Positions 55,810-64,000 of a stretch of 64,000 nucleotides of DNA are shown one piece after another. The DNA is from Moritella viscosa. Its GTDB lineage: Bacteria; Pseudomonadota; Gammaproteobacteria; Enterobacterales; Moritellaceae. The stretch lies in the NCBI GenBank assembly GCA_000953735.1, contig LN554852.1, positions 372,001-436,000 on the forward strand, given 5' to 3'. Under the pieces are notes generated by a model. That model was given only the letters and a program-made list of their open reading frames with translations. It did no database searches and was not told the origin of the DNA. Within the stretch, counting starts at the first letter, position 1. Each line of letters begins with the position of its first letter. Both the position numbers and the translations under genes were made by a program.

Positions 55810-57756
55810 TTATACGTTTCGCTTTTCGGCAATGAGAGTATCAACAACGCTTGGATCTGCTAACGTGGATGTATCACCTAACGAATCTGTATCATTGGTT
55901 GCTACCTTCCGCAGAATACGACGCATGATCTTTCCTGAACGTGTTTTTGGTAATGCGTCTGTCCAATGCAAGGTATCTGGTGTGGCAATCGCCCCAATTT
56001 CACTGCGTACCCATTGCTTTACTTCGGCCAATAGTGCGTCATCCGCTTTTTCTCCGGCATTCAGTGTGACGTATGCATAAATACCTTGTCCTTTAATATC
56101 GTGTGGCACTCCGACGACAGCGGCTTCTGCAATTTTACTGTGTGCAACTAATGCACTTTCAATTTCTGCGGTACCCATACGGTGACCAGAGACATTCAGG
56201 ACATCATCTACACGACCTGTGATCCAGTAGTAACCGTCTGCATCTCGTTTGGCACCATCACCAGTGCAGTACATGTTCGGGAATGTTGAGAAATAAGCTT
56301 CTTCAAAACGACTTTCGTCACCATAAATACCGCGCATTTGTCCTGGCCAAGAATCTAAGATAACTAAGTTACCTTCATTTTCGCCTTCTAATAAGTTACC
56401 TTTATTGTCGACCAACGCAGGGTTAACACCAAAGAATGGGCGTGTTGCAGAGCCCGGTTTTAGTGCCGTAGCGCCAGGCAGAGGAGTAATTAAGATCCCG
56501 CCAGTTTCTGTTTGCCACCAAGTATCAACAATTGGTGTTGATGAGTTGCCAATCTTGTCGTAATACCATTGCCATGCTTCTGGATTGATCGGTTCACCCA
56601 CCGAACCCATTAGTCGAAGCGAGGTACGTTTAGTGCCAGTAATGGCGTCATCGCCTTTGGCCATCAGTGCCCGAATTGCGGTCGGTGCAGTATAAAGTGT
56701 GGTGACTTGGTGTTTATCAACAACCTGACTCATGCGGGCTGTATCAGGATAGTTTGGAACACCTTCAAATAATACCGTGGTAGCGGCATTCGCAAGTGGT
56801 CCATAAACCAAGTAACTGTGACCCGTGATCCAACCAACATCGGCGGTACACCAAAATATGTCATTGTCTTGGTGATCAAAAACGTACTTAAAGGTCATGG
56901 TTGCATATACGAGGTAACCACCTGTGGTATGCAGTACACCTTTAGGTTTACCGGTCGAGCCGGAAGTATAAAGGATGAATAATGGATCTTCGGCATTCAT
57001 GGCTTCAGGAGCACATTCACTTGACTGGTCTTTTACAATATCATGCCACCATAGATCGCGGCCTTCATACCAGGTAATATCTGCGTTGGTTCGTGCGAAT
57101 ACAATGACATTTTCAACGCTGGTTACTTGTGGTTTGGCTAAAGCATTATCAACGCAATCTTTTAGTCGGGTGATACGTCCTGCACGTAGACTTTCATCAG
57201 CAGTGATCACTAATTTCGCACCACAGTTATCAATACGATCTGCTAGTGCTTCTGCAGAGAAACCAGCAAATACAATTGTGTGTACAGCACCAATACGCGT
57301 ACAAGCAAGCATTGCGATAGCGGCTTCTGGCACCATTGGCATATACAAACAAACTACGTCACCTTTTTTAATGCCTTGAGCTTTTAGCGCATTAGAAAAC
57401 TGACAGACTTTTTCATAGACTTCTTGATAAGTGAGCTTTGCTGAATCTTTGGGATCATCGCCTTCCCAAATGATTGCCGTTTTGTTAGCGTTATCTTTTA
57501 AGTGACGATCAAGACAGTTGGCTGAGACATTGAGCTTGCCGTCTTGAAACCATTTAATGTCGACACTACCAGGTTGAAAACTGGTGCTTTTGACTTGGCT
57601 GTAAGGCTTGATCCAATCAACGATGTGCCCTTGTTCACGCCAAAATGCTTCCGGATCGGTAATTGAATGCTTATACATAGCTTGATAAGCACTGTCATTT
57701 AATAAACTGTTTTGCGCAAATTCTGCTGGTACCGGATATAGTTTAGTGTCGCTCAT
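55810..57756 (-). CDS. acs: acetyl-CoA synthetase
   Basis: Acs activates acetate to acetyl-CoA via acetyl-AMP. Visible motifs are the phosphate loop [15 protein letters not shown], the adenylate site [31 protein letters not shown] in the hinge, and the acetylation-site Lys in [14 protein letters not shown] near the end. 648 residues, the usual length. It may also recover acetate made from the acetaldehyde released by PhnX (inference). Confidence 0.97.
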   Translation of the reverse strand: MSDTKLYPVPAEFAQNSLLNDSAYQAMYKHSITDPEAFWREQGHIVDWIKPYSQVKSTSFQPGSVDIKWFQDGKLNVSANCLDRHLKDNANKTAIIWEGDDPKDSAKLTYQEVYEKVCQFSNALKAQGIKKGDVVCLYMPMVPEAAIAMLACTRIGAVHTIVFAGFSAEALADRIDNCGAKLVITADESLRAGRITRLKDCVDNALAKPQVTSVENVIVFARTNADITWYEGRDLWWHDIVKDQSSECAPEAMNAEDPLFILYTSGSTGKPKGVLHTTGGYLVYATMTFKYVFDHQDNDIFWCTADVGWITGHSYLVYGPLANAATTVLFEGVPNYPDTARMSQVVDKHQVTTLYTAPTAIRALMAKGDDAITGTKRTSLRLMGSVGEPINPEAWQWYYDKIGNSSTPIVDTWWQTETGGILITPLPGATALKPGSATRPFFGVNPALVDNKGNLLEGENEGNLVILDSWPGQMRGIYGDESRFEEAYFSTFPNMYCTGDGAKRDADGYYWITGRVDDVLNVSGHRMGTAEIESALVAHSKIAEAAVVGVPHDIKGQGIYAYVTLNAGEKADDALLAEVKQWVRSEIGAIATPDTLHWTDALPKTRSGKIMRRILRKVATNDTDSLGDTSTLADPSVVDTLIAEKRNV

Positions 57757-58054
57757 TATTCTTCCTTAATGGTATCTAATTCCTTATTTATTTTGGATGT
57801 GATATCACTATTTAGCCTGCGGTGATGCACATCTCTTGTAAATAAAAATGACACGGTGGTAAATTTCTAGCAATACGACTTTAGTATTAGCACTCAGTTT
57901 TTGTGATAGTTTGACTTACATAGCTAATATATGATTTTAAAAATGCTACTTCACGCAACGTTTTAATTTATTTTTCTTAATGATTTATTAACGATAAAAG
58001 CGCAAAATAGCTGCACTTATTACAGTGTAATTTACTAATAATTAGAGGGTTAAC

Positions 58055-59197
58055 ATGTCATATTCACTGCCATCTACCTTATGGATGGGGTTATATTATC
58101 TTGGCTTCTTTGGTGTCTATGGTGTTCTACTGCCATTTTGGGCATTGTGGTTAAAGGGCGAGGGGACGTCTACCGAAATGATCGGGACCATGCTTGCTTT
58201 TGCCTTGCTCGCGCGTTCAGCGGGGGCTTTATTGTTAACCCGTAATTTAGCGACCACAGTGTCGTTGTTACAAGCGATGCGTCGCTTAACGCTGACCAGT
58301 ATTATTACTTTTGCTGGTTTTTACTTGAGCAATAATGTGTATGTGATTTTTCTGCTGGTGGTGATCACTAACTTTGTCTTTTCACCGTTAATGGCGTTAG
58401 GTGAAGCGATGGCGGCAAAGCTCGTTCGTTATAATAATATGGATTACGGTAAGACCCGCTTATGGGGCTCAATAGGCTTTATGTTGGCGAGTGCACTGAC
58501 TGGAGTACTGGTTGAATCGTTTGATCATCAAATTATTTTATTCACGATTATTGTTGGCTTAGCTGCCTTATTATTATTAACTGTAACCCCTGTACGTAAT
58601 TTGCCGCAAGATACTGCGGCAAGTAGTAAACGTAGTCTTAGCTTTATTGCCATTTTAAGTCGCCCAAGTTTTTGGCCATTTTTGTTAATCACCGCATTAC
58701 TACAAGGCGCACATGCGGCATATTATGGTTTTGGTGCTGTGTATTGGCAGGACATTGGTATTAGTGAAACCTACATTGGTTACTTTTGGAGTATGGGTGT
58801 TGTCGGTGAGATCTTCTTTCTTGCAATCGGACGTCGATTGTTTGCCAATACCAGTATGGCGACGATGTTTGTAATTGCGACTTTAGGCAGTATTGTCCGT
58901 TGGTTAACACTGAGTTATGCGGTTGACGTGACTGTGATCATGTTATCGCAATTATTACACGGTGTGACATTTGGTATCGCGCATTTGGCGGCGATGCGTT
59001 ATATATCCGAAAATGTGGCAGATGAAGATACCATGACGGTACAAGCTATTTATGCGGCAATTCCATTCAGTCTGGCGATTGCATTGCTGACATTTTTATC
59101 TGGATTATTCTATCCTGATTTAAAAGAAAATATTTTCATCTTGATGGCGATTGCCGTGTTACCAGTGTTGCTATTGGTTCGCAGTAAACACATCTAA
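58055..59197 (+). CDS. MFS transporter, HcaT-like
   Basis: A 380-residue inner-membrane transporter with about 12 spans of the MFS_1-like group that includes E. coli HcaT (3-phenylpropionate) and nucleoside permeases. Motifs are YYLGFFGVYGVLLPFWALWL at the start and DYGKTRLWGSIGFMLASAL between the second pair of spans. The substrate is unknown. Start follows TAGAGGGTTAAC. The 298-bp upstream gap shows no gene. A hairpin terminator lies at 59220-59247. Confidence 0.8.
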   Translation: MSYSLPSTLWMGLYYLGFFGVYGVLLPFWALWLKGEGTSTEMIGTMLAFALLARSAGALLLTRNLATTVSLLQAMRRLTLTSIITFAGFYLSNNVYVIFLLVVITNFVFSPLMALGEAMAAKLVRYNNMDYGKTRLWGSIGFMLASALTGVLVESFDHQIILFTIIVGLAALLLLTVTPVRNLPQDTAASSKRSLSFIAILSRPSFWPFLLITALLQGAHAAYYGFGAVYWQDIGISETYIGYFWSMGVVGEIFFLAIGRRLFANTSMATMFVIATLGSIVRWLTLSYAVDVTVIMLSQLLHGVTFGIAHLAAMRYISENVADEDTMTVQAIYAAIPFSLAIALLTFLSGLFYPDLKENIFILMAIAVLPVLLLVRSKHI

Positions 59198-59219
59198 TTA
59201 CAGCCCTTTACATGCTTTT

Positions 59220-59247
59220 AAACGGATAACGTATTAGTTATCCGTTT
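59220..59247. terminator. Hairpin terminator
   Basis: AAACGGATAAC/GTTATCCGTTT stem between the MFS gene and the convergent HAD gene. Confidence 0.75.
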
Positions 59248-59269
59248 ATATTTGCTTGTACTCTTGTAT

Positions 59270-60061
59270 TTAACGGCCTTTCAAATTAAGTAACTGCTTA
59301 GTAAACTCCGCAAAACCGAATCCACCAGGCAGACTCATGACGATTGCAGGATGATGACTGAGTTTGTCCCAGTAATCTTGTATATTGGCAACGCCGACTG
59401 TTTTAGGCAGCGCTTCAAACATCAGCTGATCATTCATTGAATCCCCTACGTAACAAGCGTAATTCAGTATTTCGTGTGTGGACAATCCCTGTTCTGCTAA
59501 AAATTGCAGGGATGTTGCTTTTTTAGAATGTTCTCCATACCACGCATTAATATGAATGGAGCTGGCTGTTGCATGTGCACCTAGGGCATGAATTTTAGTG
59601 ACAACCTCAGTAATAATTACCTCATCAACACGATCTCGATTCTGGCCAATATCAATGGCTACTTCACACAGTCGATATGACTGATCGAGTGTTAAATTTA
59701 GATCGGGATAATCCGCTAAAATCGCTTTTACTTGCTGTTTTAATATTGCTTGTTGTTGGGCAATATCATCCATAGAACGATTGGCCCGTAGGGTTAAATA
59801 GTCATTTTCCTTTTCCATAATGAACGCGCCATTTTCACCAAGTACGGCATCAACAGGCCATAGCTGAGCGATATGGTCACACCAACCTGCGCAGGCTCCG
59901 GTGACTGCCACCACTTTTATACCTGCTTGCTGAAGATCAGCCAGTGCAATCAAGGTTTCTGGTGGTAACTTTCCTTGCCAAGTGAGGGTATCATCCACAT
60001 CTGTTAACACCCATTTCACATGTTTCCAGTCTGGCGTTAATTGGTTTTGTATCGAATCCAT
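59270..60061 (-). CDS. HAD-family hydrolase (Cof-like)
   Basis: A haloacid-dehalogenase phosphatase of about 263 residues. Motif I is VLTDVDDTLTW with the nucleophile Asp, motif II is VVAVTGACAGWC, and motif IV is CYVGDSMNDQLMFEALP, with a C2-type cap between, as in sugar-phosphate phosphatases. Substrate unknown. ATG 60061 (MDSIQNQL) is preferred over 60070. An 8-bp tandem repeat lies just upstream. Confidence 0.75.
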   Translation of the reverse strand: MDSIQNQLTPDWKHVKWVLTDVDDTLTWQGKLPPETLIALADLQQAGIKVVAVTGACAGWCDHIAQLWPVDAVLGENGAFIMEKENDYLTLRANRSMDDIAQQQAILKQQVKAILADYPDLNLTLDQSYRLCEVAIDIGQNRDRVDEVIITEVVTKIHALGAHATASSIHINAWYGEHSKKATSLQFLAEQGLSTHEILNYACYVGDSMNDQLMFEALPKTVGVANIQDYWDKLSHHPAIVMSLPGGFGFAEFTKQLLNLKGR

Positions 60062-60114
60062 TTCATACATCCTTCATAATGTTTAGTCAATTTTGGAAAA
60101 TATGACTAACCTTC

Positions 60115-60154
60115 TATCTTAGTATCTTAGTATCTTAGTATCTTAGTATCTCAG
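60115..60154. repeat. 8-bp tandem repeat upstream of the HAD gene
   Basis: Five copies of TATCTTAG, the last with one change. It lies 54-93 bp before the HAD start on its upstream side, so copy number could alter promoter spacing. Confidence 0.9.
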
Positions 60155-60193
60155 TATTCATTGAGTGATGATTCAGATACGGGAGGAAACTGT

Positions 60194-60643
60194 TTATTGT
60201 GTAATAAACGTTTTTGTCATGGGTGGGTAACATAATCCCGCTACTGCACAACCTTGGTAATGAATCGTTATTTTACTTGCTGGAGCTAGCGCTGAAACGG
60301 ACACTGACAACATCAATTCATATTCAAAAATTTCGACATCGCCAAAATATTCATCATGATAATCTTTACCTTCAGGTAGCCCTATTATCGTGTGATCATT
60401 ACCGTTTATTGTTACGCGCAGCTTATTCTTATATAAATAATAACCTTCGGTAATTTGCCAAAATATATTTAAGTTGTCGGCTTGTTGCAGTTGAGAAAAA
60501 ACAAACGCATCCTCGACAGGCAAGAATGCAGGTGCGCTTTGTTGTTTATTTGCAAATAGACTAAAATTATTATTGGCGTGTGCTGGTATTGTGCTTTGAA
60601 ATATGAGATTACTTGCTAATAATAGGATTAATTTTACTTTCAT
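60194..60643 (-). CDS. lone DsbD N-terminal (alpha) domain protein
   Basis: A 149-residue periplasmic protein with a signal peptide (LILLLASNLIFQSTIPAHA). The rest matches the alpha domain of DsbD: VEDAFVFSQ, FWQITEGYYLYKNKL and the redox pair CAVAGLCYPPMTK. Full DsbD has about 600 residues with a membrane domain and a C-terminal thioredoxin domain; both are absent here. It may be a stand-alone redox partner or a remnant. Start ATG 60643 is preferred over 60652. Confidence 0.75.
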   Translation of the reverse strand: MKVKLILLLASNLIFQSTIPAHANNNFSLFANKQQSAPAFLPVEDAFVFSQLQQADNLNIFWQITEGYYLYKNKLRVTINGNDHTIIGLPEGKDYHDEYFGDVEIFEYELMLSVSVSALAPASKITIHYQGCAVAGLCYPPMTKTFITQ

Positions 60644-60856
60644 TTTTTCCAACTTTATTGATTTTTAGCTGTCGTAGTTATTGTGTTAGTTACTTAGTAT
60701 TACGGACTATCTACTAGGCTATAACTTGAAAAATGGGTTAATACCCCTTATGTTACTTTATATTCTGATCGTTTTATGCTGATTTTTAGATAACTTAGTT
60801 ATTACTACCATATTCAGTTGAGCTATCTACTATAACTATATTTTTGAGAGGTTAAT

Positions 60857-61390
60857 GTGTTAGGTCGTTTATTTTTCTTGTTTACTGCGATGACATTAAT
60901 TGAAGTGTATGTACTGATGTCGGTAGGTTCGTTATTAGGTGCAGAGCTGACGATTGGTATCATTGTGTTAACGGCTTTTGTAGGCTCGTATTTAGTGCGT
61001 AGTCAAGGCGTGCAAACGGTACAAAAATTACAATCTCGTTTAGCTGCTGGTGAAGCACCTGGGCAAGAAATTGTAGAAGGCATTATGCTACTAGTTTGTG
61101 GTGTACTACTTGTAACACCGGGCTTTGTTACTGATGCTTTAGGTTTGTTGGTATTAACACCGCAAATTCGTGGTCGTTTAGCAAAAGCGATTATTGCCCA
61201 GTACAAAGATCGTATTATTCCACAATCGACGTTTACGGGTAATGCGCAAGGTTTCCATTATTCGTCACAATCGTCAACACACTCGTCGCCATTTCAACAA
61301 CAGCCTGGTGCAGATAATAAGGCCAAAAATGACGGTGTTATTGAAGGTGATTTTGTTGAAGTAGACAAAGATGACAACAAGCTTAATTAG
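60857..61390 (+). CDS. fxsA: FxsA membrane protein
   Basis: A 177-residue inner-membrane protein. The FxsA core (residues about 1-110) has several hydrophobic segments, with LFTAMTLIEVYVLMSVGSLL and GIMLLVCGVLLVTPGFVTDA. In E. coli FxsA overproduction stops exclusion of phage T7 by the F plasmid; its normal role is not clear. The C-terminal 60 residues are a Ser/Gln-rich disordered tail. Start GTG 60857 follows GAGAGGTTAAT. Terminator at 61414-61446. Confidence 0.88.
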   Translation: MLGRLFFLFTAMTLIEVYVLMSVGSLLGAELTIGIIVLTAFVGSYLVRSQGVQTVQKLQSRLAAGEAPGQEIVEGIMLLVCGVLLVTPGFVTDALGLLVLTPQIRGRLAKAIIAQYKDRIIPQSTFTGNAQGFHYSSQSSTHSSPFQQQPGADNKAKNDGVIEGDFVEVDKDDNKLN

Positions 61391-61413
61391 TAAGCGATAG
61401 ACAAATAAATACC

Positions 61414-61446
61414 AAAAGGCGTGTTCGAAAGTTCGCGCCTTTTTTG
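61414..61446 (+). terminator. fxsA terminator
   Basis: AAAAGGCG/CGCCTTTTTT hairpin with T-run. Confidence 0.85.
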
Positions 61447-61598
61447 ATCCTGCTTCGCTTGATATAACTTATACTACACGGCTATTGGTAAGCACACTAT
61501 AGGTGTGGTATTTATTAGGCCATAAATAAACATGGTAATTAAGTTACTGTGAATAGTTGCTAGCCATGAACGGCTGGCGTAGTAGCTAAGGATATAGA

Positions 61599-62402
61599 AT
61601 GACTGGACAAGCAGTATCAACAGCAGTGAATGAGCTACAGGCCATAAGTCATACAGGGAAAGTAATTTTAGTCGGTTCGGGCCCAGGCGACCCTGATTTA
61701 TTAACCGTTAAAGCATTACGTTTATTGCAACAAGCTGAAGTTGTAGTACATGACCGTTTAGTTTCTGATGAGATTATCGCTTTGATTAACCCACAAGCGG
61801 AACGTTTTTTTGTGGGAAAAAAAGCGGGAAACCATTGTGTACCACAAAGTGGCATTAACCAATTATTAGTGGATCTTGCGCAGCAAGGTAAGTTGGTGAT
61901 TCGTCTTAAAGGTGGCGATCCGTTTATTTTTGGCCGTGGTGGTGAAGAGCTTGAAGCCTTATTACCTTTTAATATACCTTTTGAAGTTGTGCCGGGGATC
62001 ACTGCTGCTTCTGGTTGTGCTGCATATGCAGGGATCCCGTTGACGCATCGTGATTATACTCAAGGTGTACAATTTATTACTGGGCATTTAAAAGATGATG
62101 CGCATCAGTTGGATTGGCCTCTATTGGGTAAGGCGACGCATACATTGGTGTTTTACATGGGGTTAATACAGAGTGGTGGTATTGCGAATAAGCTGATTGA
62201 ACACGGAATGAGTGCTGATATGCCGGTGGCTATTGTGGAAAGAGGCACCAGTCAGCGGCAGCGTACATTGCAAGGATCGTTAAAAGATCTGAGTGATCTT
62301 GCCGCACAAGCTGAAAGTCCTTCACTGATTATCATTGGTCAGGTTACCCAGTTAGCGGCTAAGCTTGATTGGTTTAGCGCCACACTCACAACGGCGGAAT
62401 AA
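61599..62402 (+). CDS. cobA: uroporphyrinogen-III C-methyltransferase (SUMT)
   Basis: This SAM-dependent enzyme methylates uroporphyrinogen III at C2 and C7 toward precorrin-2, for sirohaem and cobalamin. Motifs are [38 protein letters not shown], and [20 protein letters not shown]. The 267 residues make a stand-alone SUMT rather than the CysG fusion. ATG 61599 follows TAAGGATATAGA. Confidence 0.95.
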   Translation: MTGQAVSTAVNELQAISHTGKVILVGSGPGDPDLLTVKALRLLQQAEVVVHDRLVSDEIIALINPQAERFFVGKKAGNHCVPQSGINQLLVDLAQQGKLVIRLKGGDPFIFGRGGEELEALLPFNIPFEVVPGITAASGCAAYAGIPLTHRDYTQGVQFITGHLKDDAHQLDWPLLGKATHTLVFYMGLIQSGGIANKLIEHGMSADMPVAIVERGTSQRQRTLQGSLKDLSDLAAQAESPSLIIIGQVTQLAAKLDWFSATLTTAE

Positions 62403-62420
62403 CATTATTTAAACTGTAAT

Positions 62421-62456
62421 AAACAGGGTTGTATGAAGTTCATATAACCCTGTTTG
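62421..62456. terminator. Bidirectional terminator
   Basis: AAACAGGGTT/AACCCTGTTT stem between cobA and the convergent TetR gene. Confidence 0.8.
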
Positions 62457-62458
62457 TT

Positions 62459-63073
62459 TTAACTTAACGTCTGGTATCCTCGGATAAATAAACGTACAGA
62501 ACTTTGTAAATAGTGCTTAATTTCCTGCTCAGATAACGACTCTTCAATATTAAACTCTAACCGTGTCCATTGCTCACCTTTAAGAACCGCCAGTAATTGT
62601 ATTGCTGCTTGACGACAGTCGTTTATATCTAACTCTCCACGACGGTGGTACTCCGCTAAGCAATTTGTCAGTTTATCGATAACAAAGAGAGGACCAGCCT
62701 CAAAAAATAATCGTGATAAATGTGGATGGGCAAGACATTCTGCCGCACACGTTCGATGTACTGCCATTGAGTCTGGAGATGTAATCATGGCAAAAAAGCC
62801 TTGTGCGAACAAGGTTAATGTCGGTTCAACCGGACCAAGATTTTCTGGTAATAATTCCCCTACGCCCAATAACTCGCATTTGTAGCTGATTGCAGTAATG
62901 AATAATTCATCTTTATTGCCAAAGTGGCTATACACGGTTTGCTTAGATACTCCTGCTAATTTAGCGATTAGATCCATGCTCGTGGCTGAGTAGCCGTGCT
63001 GAGTAAATTGTAAGGTGGCTGCATCAAGTATTTGATTTCGCTTTAATTCACTCTTTGTTCTGGGTTTATTCAT
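62459..63073 (-). CDS. TetR/AcrR-family regulator
   Basis: A 204-residue regulator with the TetR helix-turn-helix at about 10-55 (FTQHGYSATSMDLIAKLAGV then SKQTVYSHFGNKDELF) and a TetR_C-like ligand domain. It is divergent from an efflux adaptor gene, with two palindromes in the gap, so it most likely represses that efflux system and itself. The ligand is unknown. Confidence 0.85.
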   Translation of the reverse strand: MNKPRTKSELKRNQILDAATLQFTQHGYSATSMDLIAKLAGVSKQTVYSHFGNKDELFITAISYKCELLGVGELLPENLGPVEPTLTLFAQGFFAMITSPDSMAVHRTCAAECLAHPHLSRLFFEAGPLFVIDKLTNCLAEYHRRGELDINDCRQAAIQLLAVLKGEQWTRLEFNIEESLSEQEIKHYLQSSVRLFIRGYQTLS

Positions 63074-63145
63074 TTATTCATACCGCTAGTTATTTGAATA
63101 TACATGTCATTATAAAATGTTACATATACGTTAATATGCACAAAA

Positions 63146-63203
63146 TAGACTGTACGGTCTAGTTTGATTTTGCTATATTCTCGACTGGACTTTCAAGTCT
63201 AGT
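63146..63203. promoter_or_regulatory. Two TetR-type palindromes
   Basis: TAGACTGTACGGTCTA (63146-63161) and ACTGGACTTTCAAGTCTAGT (63184-63203) are near-perfect palindromes. Each ends in GTCTAGTTT. They lie between the TetR gene and the efflux adaptor and flank TATATTC, a likely -10 box for the adaptor gene. Confidence 0.65.
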
Positions 63204-63262
63204 TTATAAATGGCTGAAACAAAAGGTTTGCGCTGTATCGCACGTAAAAAAGGACTTTTATT

Positions 63263-64000
63263 ATGATTAGAAAGAATAACGTATCTTTGCTGCATATAAA
63301 AACAGCGCAATGGCTAAGTATAGTGCTAACAATGATCACACTGCAAGCATGTAGTGAGGTTGTTGCCGATGAAACACAGGTAGCGTCACAGTATTTACAA
63401 GCAAGCAGTGAGCAACTTACACAGCAAGACAGCTATCAAGTTGAAAATAAATTTGTCGGTAAGGTAATTGCTAAGCAAGATGCGAATTTAGGTTTCGAGT
63501 TTGCAGGCATTATTAAAACCCTACATGTGATTGAAGGGCAGCAGGTTGTTAAAGGCCAATTGCTCGCAGAGTTAAATACCCAACTGTTATTAATCGAACG
63601 GGAACAACTAGAAGCACAGTTGCAGCAGGCAGAAGCGGAATTTGATTTGATTGAAGCGAATTTATCGCGTTTAAGTTCACTAAGTAAGCGTGGTTTTACG
63701 TCAGAACAGAATATGGATGAGCTGTCGTCGCAAAAGCGTATTATTACTGCAAATATTAACAGTACTTTGTCGGCTCTCGAGGCAAGTCAGTACCGAATTG
63801 ATAAATCTAAACTATTAGCGCCTTTTGATGGCATTGTTAGTAGCCGCCAAATAGCCCAAGGTGAAGTGATCGCTGCGGGAACCACGGCATTTAGATTGTT
63901 GCAAACTGGCGATTCGGAAGTGACAGTAGGTGTACCTGCTAGTTTTATAAAGCAATTACAGGGTAAAGAGCATCAACTCGAAATTGCAGGTGTTAGTTAT
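63263..64000 (+). CDS. efflux RND transporter periplasmic adaptor, cut by window end
   Basis: The frame is open from ATG 63263 (after AAAAAGGAC) to the window end, 246 codons. A signal with lipobox-like TLQAC suggests a lipoprotein. The lipoyl half (LGFEFAGIIKTLHVIEGQQV then VVKGQLLAELN), coiled-coil hairpin (GFTSEQNMDELSSQKR) and second lipoyl half (LLAPFDGIVSSRQIAQGEVI) fit MFP adaptors of RND pumps. The pump gene probably follows beyond the window. Confidence 0.85.
   Translation, partial: MIRKNNVSLLHIKTAQWLSIVLTMITLQACSEVVADETQVASQYLQASSEQLTQQDSYQVENKFVGKVIAKQDANLGFEFAGIIKTLHVIEGQQVVKGQLLAELNTQLLLIEREQLEAQLQQAEAEFDLIEANLSRLSSLSKRGFTSEQNMDELSSQKRIITANINSTLSALEASQYRIDKSKLLAPFDGIVSSRQIAQGEVIAAGTTAFRLLQTGDSEVTVGVPASFIKQLQGKEHQLEIAGVSY

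Overview
The window looks like chromosome of a cold-adapted marine gammaproteobacterium, most like Moritella. This rests on low-GC gammaproteobacterial gene content, the conserved rpsU-dnaG-rpoD operon beside tRNA-Ile2(CAU), the prmA/dusB/fis and aroQ-accB-accC orders, and an aminoethylphosphonate (AEP) cluster. The genus is an inference; no search was run.

1-23 kb is accessory DNA built on the 3' end of a tRNA-Ile2 gene (22980-23056, minus strand). About 0.9-1 kb of terminal DNA plus the last 45 nt of the tRNA occurs three times: copy A (about 1282-2398), copy B (about 11987-12972, inverted) and copy C (about 22036-23024, with the intact tRNA). This marks stacked, rearranged integrative elements. 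Between A and B lies a replication-like module: a small family A DNA polymerase without an exonuclease domain, a P-loop ATPase of primase/helicase type, two possibly related unknown proteins behind near-identical 31-nt hairpins, and other unknown genes. Between B and C lies an integration and defence-like module: a DUF4102-type tyrosine integrase ending a four-gene operon (with a DUF2787 protein), a WYL-domain regulator beside two 19-bp dyads, paralogous unknown proteins, micro-ORFs, and a PstI/BsuBI-like restriction-modification pair whose nuclease gene carries a frameshift. Short tracts of GNC triplets (GTC, GAC, GGC) recur through the element, between genes and in-frame inside at least six genes. 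An IS3-family remnant lies at the far left.

23-35 kb is core: rpoD, dnaG, rpsU, tsaD, a lipoprotein cluster including an LpoB-like protein, fis, dusB and prmA. 35.6-41 kb carries a TolC/HlyD/two-permease export operon with no ATPase gene, a YbaK-like deacylase and an MscS channel. 42-51 kb is an AEP uptake and degradation regulon (PhnR, permease, PhnT, PhnS; PhnW, PhnX, FAD oxidoreductase) with three PhnR-like palindromes; phnT has an in-frame stop. 51-64 kb holds a frameshifted GH18 chitinase, accC-accB-aroQ, acs, an MFS transporter, a HAD phosphatase, a lone DsbD N-terminal domain, fxsA, cobA, and a TetR regulator divergent from an efflux adaptor cut by the window end.

Four genes carry single-event disruptions (GNAT, restriction enzyme, phnT, chitinase). 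Real decay and sequencing error cannot be told apart from this sequence alone.
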